Source of the DNA: Flavobacterium cellulosilyticum
Lineage (GTDB): Bacteria > Bacteroidota > Bacteroidia > Flavobacteriales > Flavobacteriaceae
Length of the DNA: 64,000 bases
Assembly: GCF_004349355.1 (NCBI RefSeq)
Contig: NZ_SMFK01000009.1
Location: 1 to 64,000, forward strand
Direction of reading: 5' to 3'
Positions 28,972-36,645 of the stretch are shown here, piece after piece. Numbering within the stretch: position 1 is the stretch's first letter; each line of letters begins with the position of its first letter. Under the pieces are notes generated by a model. That model had not been told where the DNA came from. It ran no database searches and worked only from the letters and a program-made list of their open reading frames with translations. A program made the position numbers and the translations under genes.

Positions 28972-29575
28972 TTTATTTCAAGGAGATTCTATAACCGATG
29001 GGAATCGAGGAAGAAATGCAGATCCAAATCATATTATGGGTCATGGATACGCCTAAAGAATTGCTAACTAAATTGGTGCAGAATTTTGTAAAGACAACCA
29101 TAATTTTATCAATAATGGAATAACAGAAAATACCATATCCGATTTAGAAAAACAATGTCAAAGTGATGCCTTAGATTTAAATCCACATATCATCAGTATT
29201 TTAATTGGAATTAATGATGTGATTTCCGAAATGGATAAAAAACCAACAGCTATTAGTAGTGCAGAATTCGAAAACAAATATCGTAAATTGATTTTAGATT
29301 CGAAGAATGCCAATTCTGCTGTAATACTGGTTTTGTTCCTGCCTTTTGTATCTCAAGTTGGAAAAAGAAAAATTAATTTTGAGAATTGTAGTCAAGCCAC
29401 AATCTAAAAGCTAACATCATTCAAAAATTAGCAATGGAATATGATGCAGTTTTGGTCAACTTGCCACTGGTTTTAGAAAAAACCGTAAAAAAAGGACCTA
29501 TAGGGTATTGAATATGGGATGGCATTCATCCCACAGTACCTTTCCACACCCTATTGGCAAGAGAATGGATTAAAA
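28972..29575 (+). pseudogene. SGNH/GDSL hydrolase pseudogene
   Basis: A frame reading FQGDSITDGNRGRN and then HIMGHGYA is interrupted by stop codons, continues with NNGITENTISDLEKQC and ISILIGINDVISEM, and after further stops and a frame change ends in DGIHPTVPFHTLLAREW. These are blocks I, III and V of a short GDSL_2-type esterase of about 200 residues, different from the CE12 type elsewhere in the locus. Several in-frame stops (near 29054, 29069, 29405 and 29508) show it is dead. It lies between the IS110 relic and the second direct-repeat copy. Confidence 0.82.
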
Positions 29576-29587
29576 AATTAAAAAAAA

Positions 29588-29609
29588 ATATCCTTCTTAA
29601 AAGGATATT
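29588..29609 (+). terminator. Possible hairpin after the SGNH pseudogene
   Basis: AATATCCTT and AAGGATATT pair perfectly around a short loop. There is no T-run after it, so it may be only a remnant terminator. Confidence 0.35.
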
Positions 29610-29724
29610 CAGGTTTGTGAAATTTATTACCCTTTACCGTTTCTGATTGTTCGATTGTGTTTCAATAATAGCAAAGGCAGTAGATTCCCAAATTATTTAT
29701 TTACTTTTTCCAAGGTTTTTTGTA

Positions 29725-30022
29725 CACTCTACCTACTCTACCCATAACAAATAAACAAGGAGTTCGTGTTGGAGTACAATGGAATAACGAACCTATTCAA
29801 ATAATTGATTTCACAACTTTTGGCAGAAGTGAAGAATGGAAGCAAAATGTATTATCGAATAAAGCGTCTAAAAAAATTGCTCTTAAATCTATTATCAAGG
29901 GAACCAATAAATTAAAAATCTATATGGTTGATGCAGGAGTCGCATTGGATTATTTTTACATCAATTTGAACAAAAACAACCCTGTACCCTATTCCATTTT
30001 GTCGGAAACTTTTCAACAATAA
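29725..30022 (+). pseudogene. GH115 C-terminal fragment
   Basis: In-frame copy of the last 98 codons of the GH115 gene at 22618-25512 (PTLPITNKQGVRVGVQWN through SETFQQ and the stop), differing at a handful of bases; two of those change residues (an N for D in VGVQWN and an I for L in SIIKGTN). It has no catalytic domain and no upstream start that could yield an enzyme. It is the left part of the second direct-repeat copy. Confidence 0.9.
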
Positions 30023-30058
30023 AAGATTTATAACTGGATTTGGAAATAAATCCAAACA

Positions 30059-30104
30059 ACAGGATACGGCAGGATACTATCTACAACCTAAAAAGATACT
30101 TTAG
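30059..30104 (+). promoter_or_regulatory. Regulon promoter element S4' (PL4)
   Basis: Same sequence as element S4 shifted by 4510 bp: half sites at 30059 and 30069, GGATAC, 19 bases, then TACTTTAG at 30097-30104. It is 85 bp upstream of the PL4 start and is the only visible promoter for that gene. Confidence 0.68.
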
Positions 30105-30188
30105 TTGGATAATTCAAGAACATAAAAATTATTAAAAACAATACGTATTAACGCCTAAAACAATATAAACCAACAACTTGATTTAACC

Positions 30189-33134
30189 ATGAATAAAACT
30201 TTACTAACTACAAAAAATTTGCTTAGTATCATCACCATTTTATTTTTAAGTATCATAAATACTGGATTTGCTCAAACCTATACTTGGGTTGGAGGTGTAA
30301 GTACTGATTTTTATAATGCAAGTAACTGGGATAATACGACTCTTAGCTATACAGACATACAGTCGTATACATTTGAAATTGGTGCTGGAACGCCAAATAA
30401 TCTAATACATGTTGGTGGTAGTGCTTCTGACATCACAAAAAGACCTGGAAGGTTTAACACTTCTGCGAATGCAAATGTCATATTAAAAGGAAATCTTTTA
30501 CCTTGGAATAGCGATAATTTAAATGGAACCATCACATTAGAATCACCTGCAAATATTAATATTAGAAATATTGTTTATTTAGGAAAATCAGCAAATGCAA
30601 CCTTAAATGTAAATGGAGGAGCGATTTATAGTAAAAATGCTTTTTATATTGGCTATGGAACAGGTGGTAATGCAACTGCAAATATTGCTGGTGGTGCCGT
30701 ATATGTTGGAACGTATCTTGAAGTTGGAACAGGAACAGGAAATCCAATAGCAAATTTAAATATCACAGGTGGAGCAGTTAATGTACCAACTGGAGTAAAT
30801 ATTGGAACTAATGGGCAAATATATATTAGTGGGATTGGTCTTCTAGTTGTAAATGGTGATAAACAAACTGTTTTACAAGGTTATATTAATACCGGCAAAA
30901 TTAAATGTCCTAGTGGAAAAACCTTAGCAGTTAGTTATGATGGGGCCAAAACCACAGTAAACATCCCTCAAGATTCTAATAGTATGCTTACAGAATACCC
31001 CACTTATATTTTACTTAAAAATGGTATTATCGAAGCAAAAATAGAAAAAAATACAAGTAACCTAATGTCCATGAAAATCAATGGTGTAGAAACCTTATAT
31101 CAATCTACCGCTACTTCCAGAACGGGAGGGTATTATGATTTTGTAACTTCTCAAGGATTTGAACAAATTAGCGGAGCTACGTTTTCAGTAAAGGAAGAAA
31201 CTGCGGATTATATAGATGTTTCATTATTTAGACCCTATACACCTGGAACAAATGTAACTCGTTGCGATGTAGACATCCACTATGTGCTTAAAAAAGGAGA
31301 CACAGGACTCTACACCTACTCTATTTTAAGGCATAAAGCAGCATACCCTGATTTTGACTTAGGCTCTTGGAGACAAGTGTTATGGATAGATTCTAGTATT
31401 ACGGACAAAATTTGTGTAAATGATCTGAAAACATGGCAAATGCCTCAACCAACTGATGCTTGGTCACCAACATCAATTCCAGAAATCATCAAAATAGATT
31501 CAGGAGTACGTGCTGGTAAATATGACGGTAAATACGAGTTTAGTGAACCTTTAATTAGTTTGAAAGCGTATGGCCATACATCGGATAAAAATTCATTAGG
31601 AATTTGGGCAGTTACTGCCAATCACGAATATTTTAATAGCGGACCAACTCATCACGATTTGAATGCAGCAGCAGGTATAATTCATATTTGTATGAATGGA
31701 GTGCATTATAATTCAAAAGGCTTTCAAGTTCTTCAAAATGAAGAATGGTCGAAAATATACGGACCCTATTTAATCTATGGCAATCAAAAATCAACTGCAA
31801 CCGCTAATTGGGATGATGCAAAGACTAGAGCAGCTAAAGATGAATTAGAATGGCCTTTTTCATGGCTTACCAACACACCCGAATATCCACTTGCAGCTGG
31901 ACGTGGAAATATTAAAGGTAATTTTTCAATAAAAGACAATTTCAAACCAAATGTTACAGGTAAAAATGCTTGGATTGGAGTAACCCAATTAAGTGATGAT
32001 TCTACGGGGCAATGGCAATTTGAGGAAGAAAATTATCAGTATTGGGTAAAAACAGATGCTTCTGGAAATTTTGATATCAAAAATGTACGACCAGGTAGCT
32101 ACACCTTATTTGCTTATAGCGATGGAGTTACCGACGAATTTTCAATGACCAATGTTATTGTAACAGCGGGAGGAACCAATAATTTAGGCAATGTGGTTTG
32201 GTCTAAACCAAGAACTAACGGAAGTTTAGTATGGGATATTGGAGTTCCAGATCGTACCGCTGGCGAATATAAGTTTGGTGATTTTGATTATTGTGAGGGT
32301 TTTATTCAAAAAAAATTCGACACAACCTTTCCTAATCCAATCAATTATAATGTTGCCGATAAAAACTGGAGTACTGCTTTACCTTATGTACACTCAAAAT
32401 ATTATAATGCAGATGGAACAATTAACGGAAACTGGTTATGGAAAATTAATTTTGATATGCCTGTTGGAATGCCAAATACTGGAAATGCAAAACTAACAAT
32501 TGCGTATGCCAGTTCAGACCATGCACAACAATGGATTTATATCAATACTGAAAGTGGTACTCCAATTGCCTTTTATCCTCCTCTTGGAGGCGGGAATGCC
32601 TTTTTACGACAATCCAATCATGCCAAATATGCCACTACAGTTGTCGATATTCCAATGAGCAAATTACATGCAGGAAGCAATTATATCCAACTGGTGATGC
32701 CTTCCAATTCAGGAGATGTAAGCCATTTGATGTATGATTATATTAGTTTTGAAGCTATTACAAATGCAAATGATTTGGATAACGATGGTGTTGTAAATGC
32801 AAATGATACTTGTCCTAGTACTCCAGCAGGAGAAATAGTTGGTTTAAATGGTTGTTCAAGTGCACAATTAGGCGTGGCTTCAAATACTTTGACTGCTGAT
32901 GCTATCAGGGCATATCCAAATCCAACAAAAGGAATTTTCGAAATTACTCTTCCACTTTCAATTCAAGAAACAACTATCGAATTATACAGCGTACAAATGC
33001 AATCCATTTCTAAAAAATCTTATCCTGTAAATAATGGTAAAGTTCAATTAAATATAGAAAATCAAGCTAAAGGTGTGTACTTTATAAAAGTTGGATTAAC
33101 AAATTCTGTGATTTTAAAAATCATAAAAGAATAA
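30189..33134 (+). CDS. PL4 rhamnogalacturonan lyase with T9SS domain
   Basis: 981 residues with signal peptide ending near TGFAQ. Residues of about 30-260 form a Gly/Asn-rich beta-repeat domain (NATLNVNGGAIYSKNAFYIG). From about 262 the PL4 catalytic beta-sandwich is recognisable (LLKNGIIEAKIEKNT; GSWRQVLWIDSS; EEWSKIYGPYLIYGN), then an fnIII-like domain (about 560-665) and a carbohydrate-binding-like domain (about 675-860), the normal three-domain order of PL4. A thrombospondin-type calcium repeat (DLDNDGVVNANDTCP) and a T9SS type A domain (YPNPTKGIFEI) finish it. It should cut deacetylated RG-I outside the cell. The N-terminal repeat domain is not part of standard PL4 enzymes. Confidence 0.9.
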   Translation: MNKTLLTTKNLLSIITILFLSIINTGFAQTYTWVGGVSTDFYNASNWDNTTLSYTDIQSYTFEIGAGTPNNLIHVGGSASDITKRPGRFNTSANANVILKGNLLPWNSDNLNGTITLESPANINIRNIVYLGKSANATLNVNGGAIYSKNAFYIGYGTGGNATANIAGGAVYVGTYLEVGTGTGNPIANLNITGGAVNVPTGVNIGTNGQIYISGIGLLVVNGDKQTVLQGYINTGKIKCPSGKTLAVSYDGAKTTVNIPQDSNSMLTEYPTYILLKNGIIEAKIEKNTSNLMSMKINGVETLYQSTATSRTGGYYDFVTSQGFEQISGATFSVKEETADYIDVSLFRPYTPGTNVTRCDVDIHYVLKKGDTGLYTYSILRHKAAYPDFDLGSWRQVLWIDSSITDKICVNDLKTWQMPQPTDAWSPTSIPEIIKIDSGVRAGKYDGKYEFSEPLISLKAYGHTSDKNSLGIWAVTANHEYFNSGPTHHDLNAAAGIIHICMNGVHYNSKGFQVLQNEEWSKIYGPYLIYGNQKSTATANWDDAKTRAAKDELEWPFSWLTNTPEYPLAAGRGNIKGNFSIKDNFKPNVTGKNAWIGVTQLSDDSTGQWQFEEENYQYWVKTDASGNFDIKNVRPGSYTLFAYSDGVTDEFSMTNVIVTAGGTNNLGNVVWSKPRTNGSLVWDIGVPDRTAGEYKFGDFDYCEGFIQKKFDTTFPNPINYNVADKNWSTALPYVHSKYYNADGTINGNWLWKINFDMPVGMPNTGNAKLTIAYASSDHAQQWIYINTESGTPIAFYPPLGGGNAFLRQSNHAKYATTVVDIPMSKLHAGSNYIQLVMPSNSGDVSHLMYDYISFEAITNANDLDNDGVVNANDTCPSTPAGEIVGLNGCSSAQLGVASNTLTADAIRAYPNPTKGIFEITLPLSIQETTIELYSVQMQSISKKSYPVNNGKVQLNIENQAKGVYFIKVGLTNSVILKIIKE

Positions 33135-33233
33135 GATTAGAATTTGGGTGTAATTCGTTTTTAATGGCTTACATGCAACAAGTAAAGGTTTGCATTACTA
33201 CAATTAACAACCTCATTTTTAATGCTGAAGAAT

Positions 33234-33274
33234 AAAAAAAGGTTTGATAAATTAAATTCATCAAACCTTTTTTT
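33234..33274. terminator. Bidirectional terminator between PL4 and GH28
   Basis: AAAAAAAGGTTTGAT and ATCAAACCTTTTTTT form a long perfect stem around an AT loop, with T-runs in both directions. It separates the convergent PL4 and GH28 genes. Confidence 0.88.
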
Positions 33275-33304
33275 TATTACAATAAATTACTTGCAGACAA
33301 CTAT

Positions 33305-34633
33305 TTAATCTATTCGTTCTTTATTGATAGTAACATTTTTAATACTGAATCCTTTTATTATACTTTTGTCAATAGCTGTATTAGTTGTTTCAATATTCAG
33401 ATTTTCGAATGTAAAATTGGATAAAATTACATTTGGATCTTTCTCCACACCAAAAAAGGTTTCGCATTTTAAATCGATATTCTTGAATGTTATATGATCA
33501 CCATAGGATAATGGAACGTCTGGTCTACCTTTCAAATCGAAAAATTGTTTCCATCCCAAAATAAGAAGACAAGTTTTAGCTTCTCCTTTAATATTTTCTA
33601 AACGGATGTATTCGTATCGTTGTGGTGTATCGGGTCTCATTTTAAGGTGTAATACTATCGAAGCTCCATCTATTTTGCAATTTCTCATAATCACGTTTCG
33701 ATTATGAATGGATTCGCTTCCGTTTGTCAATGCCGAATGACAAAATCCAAATTGGCAATCTTCAACAATAATATTAGCATTTGGACCATTGTTTATATCT
33801 TGATCGGCGTAAGGCCCTTTGCCTCCTTTTAATGCAATAGCATCGTCATTAACGGACATTGTACAACCTTTTATAAGTACATTGGTACAAATATCAAGAT
33901 CTATGGCATCCGTACTTGGTGCATCGCCTTTTTGGTGTGGCGAGTAGATATAAACATCTATTATTTTCAAATTATTGCATTTGTAAAAATGATTGGTCCA
34001 AAAACCAGAATTAATCATTTTTACGTCTTGAAATTGAACATTATTCGAGTTCCAAACGAATACTAATCGAGGTCTTGACACTTCAAGATTGGTGCATTTT
34101 GGATTTATCTTGCGTCTTGCCCAAAAGGCATCCCAATACTTTCTGCCATTTCCGTTGATGGTTCCTTTTCCAGAAATAGAGAAATTATCGACTCCATAAG
34201 CATTTACTAAAGCGGGGAAATAATCCAAATTTTGACCTTCCATTCTTGAAGGCATAATAGGATAATTTGAAATATCATCGGATCCTTTCAAAGTTGCTTT
34301 ATCAGAAATATACAAACTAGTTTTAGGTTTAAAAAACAAAGCCCCACTCAAATACACCCCTTTCGGAATAACAATAACTCCACCCCCATTGGCAGCCGCT
34401 TTATCGATTACTTTTTGAATAGCGATAGTTTGAATTTTTGTACTATCCTTACTTACACCATAATCCGTAATGCAGTATTTTTTTCCTAAATTTTTCAATT
34501 CAATTTTCGAATAATCGGTAAACCAATTGGGAATCACTGTTCCATCAGGAAAAGTATCATTAGTATAATTTTGCGAAAATGTTATTTGCGAAAATCCAAT
34601 AAGGCAAATTAACAATCTTAAAACATTCTTCAT
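33305..34633 (-). CDS. GH28 polygalacturonase-family hydrolase
   Basis: 442 residues with signal peptide (LRLLICLIGFSQITFSQ). A right-handed beta-helix with the GH28 acidic positions D242 (STDAIDLD) and D263/D264 (NDDAIALKGG) is visible. The usual GHG and RIK motifs are replaced by CHSALTNGS and LHLKMRP, which fits the exo-acting or rhamnogalacturonan-directed branches rather than endo-polygalacturonase. It probably removes galacturonate from the ends of pectic oligosaccharides. The gene is transcribed alone, from element S6 to the terminator at 33234-33274. Confidence 0.9.
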   Translation of the reverse strand: MKNVLRLLICLIGFSQITFSQNYTNDTFPDGTVIPNWFTDYSKIELKNLGKKYCITDYGVSKDSTKIQTIAIQKVIDKAAANGGGVIVIPKGVYLSGALFFKPKTSLYISDKATLKGSDDISNYPIMPSRMEGQNLDYFPALVNAYGVDNFSISGKGTINGNGRKYWDAFWARRKINPKCTNLEVSRPRLVFVWNSNNVQFQDVKMINSGFWTNHFYKCNNLKIIDVYIYSPHQKGDAPSTDAIDLDICTNVLIKGCTMSVNDDAIALKGGKGPYADQDINNGPNANIIVEDCQFGFCHSALTNGSESIHNRNVIMRNCKIDGASIVLHLKMRPDTPQRYEYIRLENIKGEAKTCLLILGWKQFFDLKGRPDVPLSYGDHITFKNIDLKCETFFGVEKDPNVILSNFTFENLNIETTNTAIDKSIIKGFSIKNVTINKERID

Positions 34634-34690
34634 TTTTTACTTTATTTTATAATTTGTATTTATTTCTATTTTAAACAACACACACTTTAA

Positions 34691-34735
34691 CAAATTTATA
34701 CTTTACGATTCTTTTCTGTATCCTGTACTATCTGT
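34691..34735 (-). promoter_or_regulatory. Regulon promoter element S6 (GH28)
   Basis: Minus strand: ACAGAT (34735-34730), then ACAGGATAC beginning nine bases later at 34726, 19 bases, then a perfect -7 box TAAATTTG at 34698-34691. It is the only site where the half-site period is nine rather than ten. Confidence 0.72.
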
Positions 34736-34754
34736 TATGTTAATTGGATAACAA

Positions 34755-34800
34755 ACAGGATGCTGCAGGATAGCAATTGCAAAGCTAAAATCTATTTTTA
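34755..34800 (+). promoter_or_regulatory. Regulon promoter element S5 (operon 34961-42020)
   Basis: ACAGGA at 34755-34760 and GCAGGATAG starting ten bases later at 34765, 19 bases, then TATTTTTA at 34793-34800. It lies back to back with S6 in the 327-bp divergent spacer. The predicted leader to the start at 34961 is unusually long, about 150 bases, and I see no clear structure or gene in it. Confidence 0.72.
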
Positions 34801-34960
34801 CTTAATCTAAAAAGAGTTCGTAGATTGAACTCTTAAGATGGACTAGTAGAAGCAGTATCTTATTAAAATGTACACTTAATTTAAACGACTTAATACTATG
34901 GTGTACAGTCTTTTATAATAAACATTAAAATAAATAATAAGGATTATTATTAAACTGGGC

Positions 34961-36607
34961 ATGAAATGCAAAATATTTTTAAAATCATTAAATAGTATGA
35001 TAATCATGTTAAAATCTTTTTTTTATAACCACAAAATATTGTGCGCTTTCATTATAGCAATCTGTTCGGCCGGGAATATAATTGCACAGCCTGCTAATAT
35101 CAAAAATGATGTGTTTTGGAACACCAAAGATGGCCAACCAATCAACAGTCAAGGTGGAGGTATTTTTAAGTTTAAAGATCCTGTTACAGGAGTGAAAAAA
35201 TATTATTGGTATGGGGTTCATTATGCTGAAGCTGATAGCTATCGCAATACACCAACTGTAACTTATGACAAAGTCACATTTGAATCGGTACCCTGTTATA
35301 GCTCTACTGATTTGGTTAATTGGACTTTTGAAGGTGATGTTTTGACTAAGGACGAGGTGAATAAGAAAGGAAAAACATGGGTAGGACGATTGGGAGTAGC
35401 ATACATTAAAGAACTAAATAAATATGCTCTATTTGTTCAGCATGGAAGCGAAGTGCTAATTGCTACTTCAGATTCACCAACGGATGAGTTTAAAGTCCAC
35501 CAACACATAAACATGACAAAAATGATTGGGACGAGTAATACCGGAGATCAAACGGTATTCACAGATGATGATACTGGGAAGTCTTATTTAATTTATTCTT
35601 ATGGAAACGGAAGAAACAAGATATACGTTTCTGAAATTGGTGTCAAAGACGGAAAAGTGAATTTGTTGGACTGTACAGAAGTTTTCAAGGGAGAAAGTCG
35701 GGAAGGAAATTGTATGTTCAAGTACAACAATAAATACTATATGTATGCTTCAAATATTTATGGTTGGGATGGCTCACTCGCCTATTATCTGGTAGCCGAT
35801 GCTATTAGAGGCCCTTATTTGCCAACAAACGAAATGGTCGTTACTAAAGGAAGTTCCGATGATTTTGCGCATATCTCCCAAACAGGTTTTTTCGTTTCAG
35901 TAAAAGGAACCCAACAAGAAACTATTGTATATTGTGGGGATCGCTGGGCTAATTTTGCTGGAAATGGTTTGGGTTACAACCAGTGGTGCCCCATGTCATT
36001 TGATGGAGACACTCCTTATTTCAATTCACTTCATTCTTGGAATTTAGATACGAAAAAAGGATCTTGGAATGTAGCGGAAGATAATGATTTTGTAAAAAAC
36101 GGAAGTTTTGAAGCCGATCGTAGGCATATTCCAAGTCCCGTAAAACCAGTACAACTCGAATTGACAGGTTGGGTTACTGATGTTATTCAAGGCAATACTA
36201 TTACTCTTAGTGCGGATATTTCACCAGTTTTAAATTATTTTAATTCAGAAACGGATAGAAAAACAGTTGTTGGTGAAAAAAGTTTGAATATAAGCGATAA
36301 AGTAAATTTTAAACGAAAAATTTTTCAATCCATAACTTCAACACCTTATGTAAAACTGGAAGATGGATGGTATCAATTGACCGCGAAAATAAAAAATAGC
36401 GGTGGATTTAATAACCTAGAAATATACGCTTTAAGTGGTGGTGAAAAGTTTAGTTCAACTATCTTGGATGAAAATCCTACTTGGAAAACTATAATTATAA
36501 AGAATATTTCGGTTTCAGAAGGAAAGGTTGAAATAGGTTTTCTTACTGATGGAATGGCTAATGCTACATGTCAAATCGACGATGTTTCGTTGGTAAAAAA
36601 CTTATAA
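34961..36607 (+). CDS. GH43_24/34-like beta-propeller hydrolase with binding domain
   Basis: 548 residues; a second ATG (MIIMLKSFFYNHK) also lies before the signal segment (ILCAFIIAICSAGNIIAQ), so the exact start is open. A five-bladed propeller (about 45-390) begins INSQGGGIFKFKD and carries YWYGVHYAEADSY, GDQTVFTDDDTGKSYLIYS and DFAHISQTGFF. The first-blade Asp of ordinary GH43 enzymes is missing, as in exo-beta-1,3-galactanases of subfamily 24, where a Gln takes its role; the SQT motif is a candidate. Residues of about 395-548 form a galactose-binding-like domain. It probably trims galactan or arabinogalactan side chains. First gene of a three-gene operon. Confidence 0.75.
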   Translation: MKCKIFLKSLNSMIIMLKSFFYNHKILCAFIIAICSAGNIIAQPANIKNDVFWNTKDGQPINSQGGGIFKFKDPVTGVKKYYWYGVHYAEADSYRNTPTVTYDKVTFESVPCYSSTDLVNWTFEGDVLTKDEVNKKGKTWVGRLGVAYIKELNKYALFVQHGSEVLIATSDSPTDEFKVHQHINMTKMIGTSNTGDQTVFTDDDTGKSYLIYSYGNGRNKIYVSEIGVKDGKVNLLDCTEVFKGESREGNCMFKYNNKYYMYASNIYGWDGSLAYYLVADAIRGPYLPTNEMVVTKGSSDDFAHISQTGFFVSVKGTQQETIVYCGDRWANFAGNGLGYNQWCPMSFDGDTPYFNSLHSWNLDTKKGSWNVAEDNDFVKNGSFEADRRHIPSPVKPVQLELTGWVTDVIQGNTITLSADISPVLNYFNSETDRKTVVGEKSLNISDKVNFKRKIFQSITSTPYVKLEDGWYQLTAKIKNSGGFNNLEIYALSGGEKFSSTILDENPTWKTIIIKNISVSEGKVEIGFLTDGMANATCQIDDVSLVKNL

Positions 36608-36645
36608 CACATTGCAAATTAAATTTTAAAAATAAATAAAGAATA

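Larger units (their letters stand above)
29725..30215. repeat. Direct repeat, copy 2 (GH115 3' end to PL4 5' tip)
   Basis: Second copy of the 490-bp repeat, leading into the intact PL4 gene. Similarity to copy 1 fades before 29725 and after about 30215, where the two PL4 starts diverge. Confidence 0.9.
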
